A stretch of 64,000 bases of DNA from an uncultured Thermomicrobia bacterium (GTDB taxonomy: Bacteria > Chloroflexota > Chloroflexia > Thermomicrobiales > JALYUS01), in assembly GCA_937968015.1 (NCBI GenBank), contig CALBSO010000104.1, positions 1 to 64,000 of the forward strand. Reading direction: 5' to 3'. This document shows, one piece after another, positions 1 to 8,220 of this stretch. Every line of letters begins with the position of its first letter. Positions within the stretch are counted from its first letter, which is position 1. The position numbers were made by a program, and so were the translations under genes. Under the pieces are notes generated by a model. It was not told the origin of the DNA and did not search any database. It worked only from the letters and a program-made list of their open reading frames with translations.

Positions 1-55
1 CCAGAGAAAAGACTTTGCGCGCCCGTTCGGTGAATTTCTCGAACTTGTCTGCCAT
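1..55 (-). CDS. clpC: ATP-dependent Clp protease ATP-binding subunit ClpC, N-terminal fragment
   Basis: Read on the minus strand, the first bases encode an ATG followed by ADKFEKFTERARKVFSL, which matches the highly conserved N-terminus of ClpC (first helix of the Clp-N domain). The gene runs off the left edge, so only 18 codons are visible. An AGGGAG ribosome binding site lies about 8 bases upstream of the ATG at 55. ClpC is a cytoplasmic AAA+ unfoldase that feeds substrates to ClpP. The identification rests on the N-terminal motif alone, since no Walker motifs are in the window. It lies downstream of rpsA on the same strand, with a strong hairpin between them. Confidence 0.85.
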   Translation of the reverse strand, partial: MADKFEKFTERARKVFSL

Positions 56-134
56 CTGGCGGCTCCCTTATGCGGGTAACGGTGGCCTCGCAGGCCGCCG
101 CGTCGGTCTCCAATGCTGCAATAAAGATACCACA

Positions 135-159
135 CAGCCCCCGCGAATCGCGGGGGCTG
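135..159 (-). terminator. Perfect 12-bp hairpin between rpsA and clpC
   Basis: A perfect inverted repeat, CAGCCCCCGCGA pairing with TCGCGGGGGCTG, lies about 180 bases past the rpsA stop. On the minus strand it is followed by a moderately T-rich stretch (tgtggtatcttt), so it could terminate the rpsA transcript before clpC. The T-tract is imperfect and the structure could also act on the opposite strand. The rest of 56-337 shows no ORF, tRNA or known RNA motif. A TATACT at 308-313 (minus) is a possible -10 for clpC, without a convincing -35. Confidence 0.55.
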
Positions 160-337
160 CACAGAGAATTGTCGTCAGTCACTCGCGTCCGGAAGGGACG
201 AAACCAGTGGTAAGGAGCGGTCGTCCTGTGAGACGAGGAGGTCCGAAACTGCTCAAATCGCCTACCGCATCCGGCGCATGAACCGCCTCTCACTCAGTAA
301 TACGTACAGTATACCATAACGGATGCGCAACGCCAGC

Positions 338-2035
338 CTATGCCTCGACGCGCTGCTCCTTCGTCGTGTCAGCCTCCGCGCTCGATGCCGTCGCCGTCTT
401 TCTCCCGGTGGTTTTCTTCGGTTTCGTCACGGCGCTCTGCTCCGCAGGCAGATCAGGCGCCGCACTCGGCTCAGTTTCCGGCTCGGCCACGGCGCGCTGA
501 TCCACCGCCGTTTCGGTTCCGGCGCCAGAATCCGCTGCTTCAACCTCGGTGGTTGCCGGGTCCATCGTCACCGCGCCACCTACAGTGAGATCGCCGGATG
601 CGTCCTTCGCCTCAACGTGGGCTTCCTGCTCCATAACGGCTTCGGGATCGGGAGAGGTCGTCGGCTCTTCAGCCGCTTCGATCTGTTCCCCAATTGTCGC
701 GGTCAGCGGCCCGTCGTCGCTCCGATCATCGCTCGCCGCCTCAGTATCGGCCTCTGCGTCCTCGACATCGTAGAGCGCGGCCTGCGCTTCCGCCGCCTGC
801 ATCTCGAGGTTCCGCTCGTTCTGGGCATCGAGGTCTTCCGGCTTTACCGGGTGGCCCATGTTGTCCTGAATGTAGCCGTCAATCGCGTCCTGCTCGGTGA
901 ATTCGAGCGCACGCCGCAGGCTGAGGCCCATCCGCCGCCGCTGCGGGTCAATACGGATGATGCGCAGGATCATCTCATCGCCTTCCTTGACGACATTGCG
1001 CGGGTGCGCGACGCGGTCGTCAGAAAGTTCGGAGACATGGATCAGCCCCTCGATGCCATCCTGGATGCGCGCGAACGCACCGAAGTTGGCGAGTTGGGTG
1101 ATCGTCCCCTGCACCAACTGGCCGACCTCGTACTGGGCCGCGACGCGTGTCCACGGTTCGGCCTGCGTCCGCTTCAACGAGAGGGCAATCTTGCGCTCGT
1201 CCTCGTTGATGCCGAGGACATAGACCTCGACCTCTTCGCCGATCTTCAGCACTTCGCTCGGGTGACGCACGCGGCTCCATGAGAGTTCGGAGAGATGGAC
1301 AAGCCCGTCCGCGCCGCCGATATCCACGAACGCACCGAAATCGCAGATGCTGGAGACGCGACCCTTACGGACCTCGCCCTCCTTGAGCGTGCCGATCAGC
1401 CGCTCCTTCATCGCGTCGCGTCGCTCCTGGATCGCCTGCCGTTCGGAGAGAATCAGCCGGTTGCGATGCCGGTTAATCTCGATCACCTTCAGGGGAATCG
1501 CCATGCCGATCAGGCGGGCCATGTCGCCCTGCTTGGAGGCCTCGTCGCCGCCACGGATCTCCGTGACCTGCGACGCCGGCACGAAGCCACGCACGCCATC
1601 CAGATCAACGAGTAAGCCGCCCTTGTTGTAGTTCTTGACAATCGCCTCGATGACCTCGCCTGCCTCGTACTTCTGCTGCAGGACGCGCCACGATTTTTCC
1701 TGCCGCGCGCGGTCAATGGAGAGGACGGCGTGACCATCCGCGTTCTCCGGCTGGACGACGAATACGAGCACCGTATCACCGGACGACAGCGCCTTCCGCT
1801 CCGCGTCACCGAGACTGGAAAGTTCCTTACTCGGGATGATGCCCTCGGACTTGGACCCGATGTCCACGAGCACTTCATCGCGGTCCATCTGCATGACGAT
1901 ACCCTCGAGTACGTCGCCGTACTTGAGCGTTCGCACATCCGTGTCAGGCTCCGCAAGCAATTGCTCCATCAGGTTCCGGCCCACCGGCGCCTCGCCCATC
2001 CCGGTCTCAGAAATCACTGCCGTGTTTTGCTCCAT
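338..2035 (-). CDS. rpsA: 30S ribosomal protein S1
   Basis: This 565-residue protein has four S1 (OB-fold) repeats at about residues 39-110, 125-198, 219-288 and 306-374. The last two carry the typical motifs FGAFVDIGGADGLVHLSEL and FGAFARIQDGIEGLIHVSEL. A long acidic, Ala/Glu/Asp-rich tail of about 165 residues ends in a Lys/Arg patch. S1 binds mRNA at the 30S platform; four-domain forms are usual in Gram-positive-like and Chloroflexota lineages, unlike the six-domain E. coli protein. I chose ATG 2035 over the longer reading frame (to 2092) because GGGAAGG sits just upstream and the extra 19 residues are not S1-like. It is transcribed alone from a promoter near 2157-2186. Confidence 0.95.
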   Translation of the reverse strand: MEQNTAVISETGMGEAPVGRNLMEQLLAEPDTDVRTLKYGDVLEGIVMQMDRDEVLVDIGSKSEGIIPSKELSSLGDAERKALSSGDTVLVFVVQPENADGHAVLSIDRARQEKSWRVLQQKYEAGEVIEAIVKNYNKGGLLVDLDGVRGFVPASQVTEIRGGDEASKQGDMARLIGMAIPLKVIEINRHRNRLILSERQAIQERRDAMKERLIGTLKEGEVRKGRVSSICDFGAFVDIGGADGLVHLSELSWSRVRHPSEVLKIGEEVEVYVLGINEDERKIALSLKRTQAEPWTRVAAQYEVGQLVQGTITQLANFGAFARIQDGIEGLIHVSELSDDRVAHPRNVVKEGDEMILRIIRIDPQRRRMGLSLRRALEFTEQDAIDGYIQDNMGHPVKPEDLDAQNERNLEMQAAEAQAALYDVEDAEADTEAASDDRSDDGPLTATIGEQIEAAEEPTTSPDPEAVMEQEAHVEAKDASGDLTVGGAVTMDPATTEVEAADSGAGTETAVDQRAVAEPETEPSAAPDLPAEQSAVTKPKKTTGRKTATASSAEADTTKEQRVEA

Positions 2036-2156
2036 ATACCTTCCCGCGTGTGTTTCACCCCTCACCCGGTCAACTGACCCGGTGCGAAACATTCATAACG
2101 CAGACACCTCATATACGACCTGTACATGACGGATGACGCTGCGACCAGCATTTCTC

Positions 2157-2186
2157 AGTATACACGAACTCAGGAACGTCGCGCAA
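2157..2186 (-). promoter_or_regulatory. Probable sigma-70-type promoter of rpsA
   Basis: On the minus strand TTGCGC and TATACT are separated by 18 bases, giving a transcript start near 2150 and a leader of about 115 bases before the rpsA ATG. The -10 matches 5 of 6 consensus positions; the -35 matches only TTG. The leader holds a direct repeat of ACCCGGT at about 2063-2084. The remaining sequence between rpsA and the upstream oxidoreductase gene contains no other feature I can support. Confidence 0.45.
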
Positions 2187-2291
2187 CCCGGCGAATACCG
2201 CACAGCGAGAGGTCGGTGTCGGCGTGGGCGGTCATTTCTATCACCAACAAATAGTCACTGCAACGCAATATGCATGGTATTGGGAACGTAC

Positions 2292-2326
2292 GCTTCAGCC
2301 TGCGTCCGTTTCGCGCAGGCTGAAGC
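2292..2326. repeat. Palindromic repeat (GGCTTCAGCCTGCG family), copy 1
   Basis: CTTCAGCCTGCG (2293-2304) and CGCAGGCTGAAG (2314-2325) form a perfect 12-bp stem, extended by one more G-C pair, around a 9-base loop. The arms closely resemble those of the palindrome at 18237-18278, so both belong to one dispersed repeat family. The stop codon of the adjacent minus-strand oxidoreductase gene (2295-2297) lies inside the arm, so the last 11 or so residues of that protein are encoded by the repeat. Confidence 0.75.
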
Positions 2327-3701
2327 CTGCACCACCGGCAGCCGCGCCCTGCGAATCCGCCGCCGCTGGGGTGGGTGCCGCCGGAGTGATACGGCCTTGC
2401 TTCATGTCATCACGAATGAGGTCCGCGACATCGCCGCCGAGTTTGATCGAGTAGTTCGTCCCGCGGTCCTCCGGATAAATCTGCGTCGTGTTCGCGAGAT
2501 AGATGTTCGGCAGTGGCGTGCGCATCTCCGGGATCAGCGACGAATAATGGAGCGGGACAATCGGCTGCGCGGCCCGCTCCCGGAAGACGCGGATTTCTCG
2601 CACCCACGCCGGATCGAATGCGGGGTTGATCCGCTGCAACGCGGGGATATAGTGCTGGAAGAGTGCATCCTGCTCCATCGCCCAGATCGGATCGGTCACT
2701 TCGAGGTATCGGGAAAGATAGACGAGATGGCTTCCACCGTACTGGTCCGGCGGCACAAAGTTCGTTTGCTCGATCACGCCCGTGAATGGCACCGTGTCGT
2801 CGGCGATATTCAGCCAGTAAATGTCAGTGAGCTTGCGATCCAGTTCGAGCAGCATGCAGCATGCCGCCTGATAGCCGGCGGCATCGAGTTTCCGCACATA
2901 CTCGGCGGGCAGTTCCGGGACGAGGCGCTTGAAGACGGCGGATGGAGCCGTAATCACCGAAACATCGAAGACCTGTTCCGCCCCGTCCACACGAACCATG
3001 ACGCCCCCATCGGCGCGGGGTTGGACGGCCTCGACAGTGACGCCGAGGTGAATGTCCACACCGAGCCGACGCAGTTCGGCATCGAGCGCGTCAATGACGA
3101 CCTGGAAGGAGCCGCGCGGGTAGCCGAGCGTCTCTTTGGCGAGCGGGTTGCTCCGGTTCGTTGTGCGTAGTTGCACCTTTTTCCAGAACCAGACCATCGG
3201 GATCTTGTCCCACGACGGGCCGAACTTCGCCCGCAGTTGCGCGCCAAAGACGCGATCGAAACCATTCTTACCCGTGAACCGCTCGATCCACTGTGCGGCG
3301 GTAACGCGCTCATAGCCCGCATACTTCTTTTGCAGTTGCAGATATGCCGTCATCGCGCCGATGCGCAGGCGCGCGATCGGTGAGATATAGCCGAGTTTGA
3401 GGAGATCCCTCGCGCCATCCAGCGGCCAGATTTTTCCGTCGTGAAACATGCCGACGGTGCTGGGGAGCCACTGAAGTGTGTCCCCCACACCGAGTTCGTC
3501 CATCAAGTCGGTGATCGCCGTGTCGGAATGGAAGAGATGATGATAGAAGAATTCCACGCGCGTCCCCGCGATCGGGAAGGTCGCCGCCTGCCCGCCGAGG
3601 CCCGGCATCCGCTCCCAGAGGACGACCGTATGGCCGGCCTGTCGGAGCCGCAGCGCCGCCGCCATACCGAGCATCCCGCCACCAATGACGCCAACCCGCA
3701 T
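2295..3701 (-). CDS. NAD(P)/FAD-dependent oxidoreductase (amine oxidase / protoporphyrinogen oxidase-like)
   Basis: This 468-residue cytoplasmic flavoprotein starts with a Rossmann dinucleotide-binding motif, GVIGGGMLGMAAALRLRQAG, followed by an acidic residue at the end of beta-2 (VVLWE), the usual FAD ADP-ribose contact. The following GLGGQAATF segment and the C-terminal motif YLANTTQIYPEDRGTNYS fit the amine oxidase/protoporphyrinogen oxidase/desaturase superfamily, which also includes UDP-galactopyranose mutase-like enzymes. The substrate cannot be told from the sequence. The tail after about residue 440 is Ala/Pro-rich and its last 11 residues come from a palindromic repeat, so the original C-terminus was probably replaced. 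A GC-rich CCCCTGAAAGGGG hairpin lies 20 bases upstream of the ATG. Confidence 0.8.
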   Translation of the reverse strand: MRVGVIGGGMLGMAAALRLRQAGHTVVLWERMPGLGGQAATFPIAGTRVEFFYHHLFHSDTAITDLMDELGVGDTLQWLPSTVGMFHDGKIWPLDGARDLLKLGYISPIARLRIGAMTAYLQLQKKYAGYERVTAAQWIERFTGKNGFDRVFGAQLRAKFGPSWDKIPMVWFWKKVQLRTTNRSNPLAKETLGYPRGSFQVVIDALDAELRRLGVDIHLGVTVEAVQPRADGGVMVRVDGAEQVFDVSVITAPSAVFKRLVPELPAEYVRKLDAAGYQAACCMLLELDRKLTDIYWLNIADDTVPFTGVIEQTNFVPPDQYGGSHLVYLSRYLEVTDPIWAMEQDALFQHYIPALQRINPAFDPAWVREIRVFRERAAQPIVPLHYSSLIPEMRTPLPNIYLANTTQIYPEDRGTNYSIKLGGDVADLIRDDMKQGRITPAAPTPAAADSQGAAAGGAGFSLRETDAG

Positions 3702-3814
3702 AACGTCCTAACCCCCCGGCCCCCTGAAAGGGGAGAAAATACGGCAAGCGAAAGGGCGACTCGATTGCCGCCCTTCCGAGTACATGCCTATGATACTACG
3801 ACGCACGCTACCGC

Positions 3815-6007
3815 TTAGATGAAGAGCGGCGCGAGCACGAGGGTCAAGGTGGCAAGCAGTTTGATGAGCACATGCAGCGACGGCCCGGCGGTGTCCTTGA
3901 AAGGATCGCCGACCGTATCACCGACAACAGATGCCGCGTGTGGGTCGCTCCCCTTGCCCAGCACATTGCCCTCCGCGTCGCGCAAACCGCCCGCTTCGAT
4001 AAACTTCTTGGCATTGTCCCACGCGCCGCCGCCATTGTTCATGACGTTGGCCATGAGGATGCCGCCCATCGTGCCGACGATCAGCATGCCGCCCGCGCCT
4101 TCGGCCCGGAGCAGAAGGCCAATGAGGACCGGCATGCAGACGGCAAGCGCGCCTGGCGCGATCATCTCACGCAGCGCTCCGCGCACGGAAATGTCCACGC
4201 ACCGCGCGTAGTCCGGGATCTCGGTACCCGCCATGATGCCCGGCCTCTCGCGCCACTGGCGGCGCACTTCACTGATCATATCCTGTGCCGCGCTGCCGAC
4301 CGCGCGGATCGCCAGCGACGAGAACAAGAAGACGAGCATCAAGCCAAGGAACCCGCCGATAAAGACCTTTGGCTGCGCCAGATCAATGATGTGCGACTTC
4401 ACCCATTCGGGACTGTTCGGCGCGAAGCCGCGTGACTCCGCGACGACATCGAGGTAGGCGGAGAAAAGCAGGAAGGCGGCGAGCGCGGCGGAGCCGACTG
4501 CGTACCCCTTCGTGAGCGCCTTCGTCGTGTTGCCGACCGAATCCAGCGCGTCCGTCACGTCGCGCACGGACTCCGGCTGGTTGCTCATCTCGGCGATGCC
4601 ACCCGCGTTATCCGTGATCGGGCCGAAGGTGTCCATCGCGAGGATATAGCCCGCGCTCATCAGCATGCCAACGGTCGCGCAGGCCGTTCCGAAGATGCCG
4701 TCCTGCAATGTGTTGCCCGTGACGTGCGTGCGCGTGCCGAGGAAGAACGCACCGCCAATTGCGAGGGATATTGTGATCGCGGGCGCGGCGGTCGTTTCGA
4801 AGCCGATGGAGAGTCCGGAGATAATGTTCGTCGCCGATCCCGTCCGTGACGCCTCCGCGATCGTGCGCACGGGTCGCCAGTTGCCCGCGGTGTAGTACTG
4901 CGTGATATAGACGAAGGCTATCGAAGTCGCGATGCCAATCAGGCCGGCGAGCGCGAAGTAGAACCACTTGTCACCGACATTGAATACTGTAGTATCGGCA
5001 TTCTTCCGCGATGTGTCATGGAAGAGCACATAGGTCACGAAGATCATAAAGATCGCCGAGAGGCCGGCGACGACGTAGTAGCCGCGATTAAGAAGCCCAA
5101 GCGCGTCGGTTACTTGTGCCGACGGCCGGACAAGCGCGACGCCGATGATCGAGGCGAGCAAGCCAAACGCCGTGATGATGAGCGGGAAAATGATCCAGTT
5201 ATTGTTGTTGGTAATCGTCGCGAGCGCGACACCGAGGATCATCGCCCCGACGACTTCCGCCGCCGTGGATTCGAACAAGTCCGCGCCACGACCGGCGCAG
5301 TCGCCGACGTTGTCACCGACGAGATCGGCGATCACTGCCGGGTTACGTGGGTCGTCCTCCGGGATGTTCGCCTCGACCTTGCCAACCAGGTCCGCGCCGA
5401 CATCCGCCGCCTTCGTGTAGATACCGCCGCCGAGTTGCGCGAAGAGCGCGACGAATGACGCGCCGAAGCCGTAGCCAACGATGTAGAACGGCGCGTCACG
5501 CGGGCCGTCCGTGATGCCGGTCGCGGCGAAGAGCGCGAACATCCCCGTCACACCGAGGAGCGAGAGCGCAATGACGAGGAGCCCGGAGACCGCGCCCCCG
5601 TGGAAGGCGGCCGTCAGGGCCGCGCCGAGGTTCTTGCGCGCCCCGGCGGCCGTGCGCAGATTCGAGCGCACCGCGACGTTCATGCCAATGAACCCGGAGA
5701 CGCCGGAGAGGGCAGCGCCGATCAGGAAGGAGAAAAAGGTCAGCAGCGCGTGCTTCCCTGGGTGCTGGTCGTGCTTGGTGATGAAGTAGATGAGGACGGA
5801 AATGATGATCGCGACGATCCCGGCGATCGCGAAAATCGTGCGATACTGCCGGTTCAGATAGGCGCGTGCGCCGGTCAGGATGCGTCCCGCGACATCCTGC
5901 ATTTCCGGTGTGCCGGTATCACTCGCGAGCACTCCTTGAGCGAGCGAGACCGCATACAGGACCGCCAAAATGCCAATAACGGGAACTGTCCACACAAGCC
6001 AGCTCAC
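3815..6007 (-). CDS. hppA: K+-independent membrane-bound H+-translocating pyrophosphatase
   Basis: This 730-residue polytopic protein (about 16 helices) hydrolyses pyrophosphate and pumps protons across the cytoplasmic membrane. The substrate-site motif GDNVGDCAGRGADLFES is at residues 231-247; a second Asp-rich site, VVGDTVGDPFKDTAGPS, is near the C-terminus. The discriminating positions in GNTTKALTKGYAVGSA are Lys496 and Thr499. In this family Lys and Thr there mark the K+-independent class, whereas Ala and Gly mark the K+-dependent class. The gene appears monocistronic, with a promoter-like TTGCGG-N17-TACACT about 130 bases upstream. In this lineage it probably recycles pyrophosphate from biosynthesis to support proton-motive force. 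Confidence 0.95.
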   Translation of the reverse strand: MSWLVWTVPVIGILAVLYAVSLAQGVLASDTGTPEMQDVAGRILTGARAYLNRQYRTIFAIAGIVAIIISVLIYFITKHDQHPGKHALLTFFSFLIGAALSGVSGFIGMNVAVRSNLRTAAGARKNLGAALTAAFHGGAVSGLLVIALSLLGVTGMFALFAATGITDGPRDAPFYIVGYGFGASFVALFAQLGGGIYTKAADVGADLVGKVEANIPEDDPRNPAVIADLVGDNVGDCAGRGADLFESTAAEVVGAMILGVALATITNNNNWIIFPLIITAFGLLASIIGVALVRPSAQVTDALGLLNRGYYVVAGLSAIFMIFVTYVLFHDTSRKNADTTVFNVGDKWFYFALAGLIGIATSIAFVYITQYYTAGNWRPVRTIAEASRTGSATNIISGLSIGFETTAAPAITISLAIGGAFFLGTRTHVTGNTLQDGIFGTACATVGMLMSAGYILAMDTFGPITDNAGGIAEMSNQPESVRDVTDALDSVGNTTKALTKGYAVGSAALAAFLLFSAYLDVVAESRGFAPNSPEWVKSHIIDLAQPKVFIGGFLGLMLVFLFSSLAIRAVGSAAQDMISEVRRQWRERPGIMAGTEIPDYARCVDISVRGALREMIAPGALAVCMPVLIGLLLRAEGAGGMLIVGTMGGILMANVMNNGGGAWDNAKKFIEAGGLRDAEGNVLGKGSDPHAASVVGDTVGDPFKDTAGPSLHVLIKLLATLTLVLAPLFI

Positions 6008-6144
6008 GCACTCCCCTCCTCACGGCCCCGATCCTGAGCCGCACCCATAAATAATGACGGACACCGCTCGTTGAACTCTCGGCACTCCCGCCGAATAAGG
6101 GATGCATGCGTGCGGCACGTTCCCCCGGCCGCAGCGCGGACGCG

Positions 6145-6173
6145 AGTGTACCATTCGCGCCGATACACCGCAA
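6145..6173 (-). promoter_or_regulatory. Probable promoter of hppA
   Basis: On the minus strand TTGCGG and TACACT are separated by exactly 17 bases. The predicted start near 6138 would give a leader of about 130 bases before the hppA start at 6007. The -10 matches 4 of 6 consensus positions and the -35 matches TTG only, so the call is moderate. Confidence 0.4.
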
Positions 6174-6229
6174 TGCAATGGACGGGCATGTCGCTATCCT
6201 GCGGGTTTTCTCCCCATAGCGCGATGGAT

Positions 6230-7159
6230 TCAGCGGGTGTCGGTATCGGGCGGTTGCATAGAATCGGTTCCCGATGGGTGCTCTGCCGCCTCGTTTGCGG
6301 GTTCGATGTGAATGACGATATCCGTCTGCGGCAGGGCGTCCGCGATCTCGTCTTCGAGATGCGTCGAGAGATCATGTGCCGCCGCGACTGACAAGTCGCT
6401 TGGTACAACGAGGTGCAAGTCCACGGCATGGCGACCGCCGACATGCCGCGTGCGGAGATCGTGATACTCGATGAAGTTCTCCGCGTGATCGTCGAGCACG
6501 GAGCGGATTGCCCGCTCCTCCTCATCCGGCAACCGGTAATCCGTCAGGCCACGGATCGCGCCGATCAGCACCCGGATACCGGCGACGGCGATAAATCCGG
6601 AGACAATGACACCAACGACGGGATCCACGACATGTCGTCCCGTCACTTGGACGACGATTAGCCCCAGGACGACGCCGGTTGCCGTGATGACATCCGTGCC
6701 GAGCTCGATGCCGGTCGCTTCCAGCGCGGGAGAGCCTTCTGACCGGCCGACTCGCAGTAAGTAGCGCGATATGCCGACGTTGACCACCGCCGCCCCTGCC
6801 ATCACCACAATGCCCCACCCCAGATGCGACACGGCCGACCCGTTAATCAGTGCGTTGATCGCATTCCAGGCGCTGAAAGCGGCGACGATACAGATCAGGA
6901 TACCCTCACCGAAACTCGTCAAGGTCTCGACTTTGCCGTGTCCGTATGGATGCGTTCGGTCCGCCGGGCGCTGCGCGTACCAGATCGCTGCTGACGCGAG
7001 CACCGCGATGAGCAAGTCCACACCGGAATGCGCCGCTTCGGAGAGAATGGCGACGGATCCCGTGCCGAAGCCGACGATCAGTTTCCCGCCGACGAGGATT
7101 GCATTTGTGATGATGGCGAGAGACGCGACGCGGGTAATGCGTCGCGAACGGGTATCCAT
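6230..7159 (-). CDS. Cation diffusion facilitator (CDF) family transporter
   Basis: This 309-residue inner-membrane protein has about six transmembrane helices followed by a C-terminal cytoplasmic domain. It opens with the family motif GTGSVAILSEAAHSGVDLL (helices 1-2) and has HPYGHGKVETL in the loop before helix 3. The helix-5 segment has ATGIELGTDVITATGV, supplying the second set of metal ligands (HxxxD/DxxxD type). CDF proteins export Zn2+, Fe2+, Mn2+ or similar ions in exchange for H+; the metal is not predictable here. I chose ATG 7159 because CDF proteins begin just before helix 1. ATG 7216 is possible and would add 19 charged residues. The gene lies downstream of secD-secF on the same strand, possibly in one operon. 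Confidence 0.9.
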   Translation of the reverse strand: MDTRSRRITRVASLAIITNAILVGGKLIVGFGTGSVAILSEAAHSGVDLLIAVLASAAIWYAQRPADRTHPYGHGKVETLTSFGEGILICIVAAFSAWNAINALINGSAVSHLGWGIVVMAGAAVVNVGISRYLLRVGRSEGSPALEATGIELGTDVITATGVVLGLIVVQVTGRHVVDPVVGVIVSGFIAVAGIRVLIGAIRGLTDYRLPDEEERAIRSVLDDHAENFIEYHDLRTRHVGGRHAVDLHLVVPSDLSVAAAHDLSTHLEDEIADALPQTDIVIHIEPANEAAEHPSGTDSMQPPDTDTR

Positions 7160-7241
7160 GGAACGCTTCCGATGGAGAATGTCAGACCGACGAGCAGTGT
7201 CATCGTCGGTCCGCATGGCGAGCGGTACGGTTTGGGAATGA

Positions 7242-8207
7242 TCAGTCCCCGGCGCCACTGGCGGCCGCACGCGGCGTGCCACGTCCGCGACGCCAGAAGG
7301 CGAGGCGTTGGATCTCACCGCGCTCCCAACTGACGAGCAACTGGCTCGCGTTGAAAATGGAGGAGTACGTGCCGCTCACCACGCCGATGAGCAGCGCCAG
7401 GACGAATTCACGGATCGTCGCGCCGCCGAAGAGGACGAGCGCGAGCAATGTGAAGACGACCGTCAATGAGGTGTTAATCGAGCGAACGATTGTCTGGTTC
7501 AGGCTGTAGTTGACGACATCGTCGAACGGCATCGCGGGGCGGCGGATCTGATTCTCGCGAATACGGTCGAAGACAACGATCGTGTCGTGAACGGAGAAGC
7601 CGATCACCGTCAGCAGCGCGGTGACAAAGAGCGAGTCAATTTCCGTGCCGACCACTTTGCCGAGAATGGCGAAGATACCGAGCACGACCAGCACATCATG
7701 CAGCATGGCGACAATCGCGCACGACCCATAGAGGAACGGCCGTTTCACCTTGCGGAATGCCCACGCAAGGTAGAGCAGGATGCCGACGGACGCCGCGACG
7801 ACCGAGAGAATCGAGTTCTTGCTGACCGATGCGCCGACCGTCGGGCCGACGGAATCGAGCCGCAGCTCCTTGTAATCGCCATACTTGGCCTTCAGTGCGT
7901 TCGAGAGCCGCGTCTTTTCCGGCGAACCTTCTTCGAGGTGCTTCAGTTTGATCAGCGCGGTCTGCGTGTTCGGATCAACGCCGGTCGCGATCTGCACCTG
8001 CGGGTCCTGCTGGCCCTGGTCAATCAGCAATTGCCGCACATCGAGCGATTGAATGTCCGTGCGCGGGAACTGTAACTCCCAGACGGTGCCGCCAGTGAAG
8101 TCAATGCCGAGATTCAGGTGAAAGACGATCAATGCCACGAGGCCGGGCACGATAATCAGCAGGGAGAGCGTATACCAGAGTTTGCGACGGTGTACGAGAT
8201 CGAGCAT
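7242..8207 (-). CDS. secF: Protein translocase subunit SecF
   Basis: This 321-residue, six-helix membrane protein of the RND superfamily forms the SecDF complex, which uses proton-motive force to pull preproteins out of the SecYEG channel. Visible family features are NLGIDFTGGTVWELQF after helix 1 and TVIGFSVHDTIVVFDRIREN in the middle helices. The C-terminal pair carries RSINTSLTVVFTLLALVLFGG. I chose ATG 8207, preceded by GGGGGA, 13 bases after the secD stop; longer reading frames would overlap secD. Confidence 0.95.
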   Translation of the reverse strand: MLDLVHRRKLWYTLSLLIIVPGLVALIVFHLNLGIDFTGGTVWELQFPRTDIQSLDVRQLLIDQGQQDPQVQIATGVDPNTQTALIKLKHLEEGSPEKTRLSNALKAKYGDYKELRLDSVGPTVGASVSKNSILSVVAASVGILLYLAWAFRKVKRPFLYGSCAIVAMLHDVLVVLGIFAILGKVVGTEIDSLFVTALLTVIGFSVHDTIVVFDRIRENQIRRPAMPFDDVVNYSLNQTIVRSINTSLTVVFTLLALVLFGGATIREFVLALLIGVVSGTYSSIFNASQLLVSWERGEIQRLAFWRRGRGTPRAAASGAGD

Positions 8208-8220
8208 CGGCGGTGTCCCC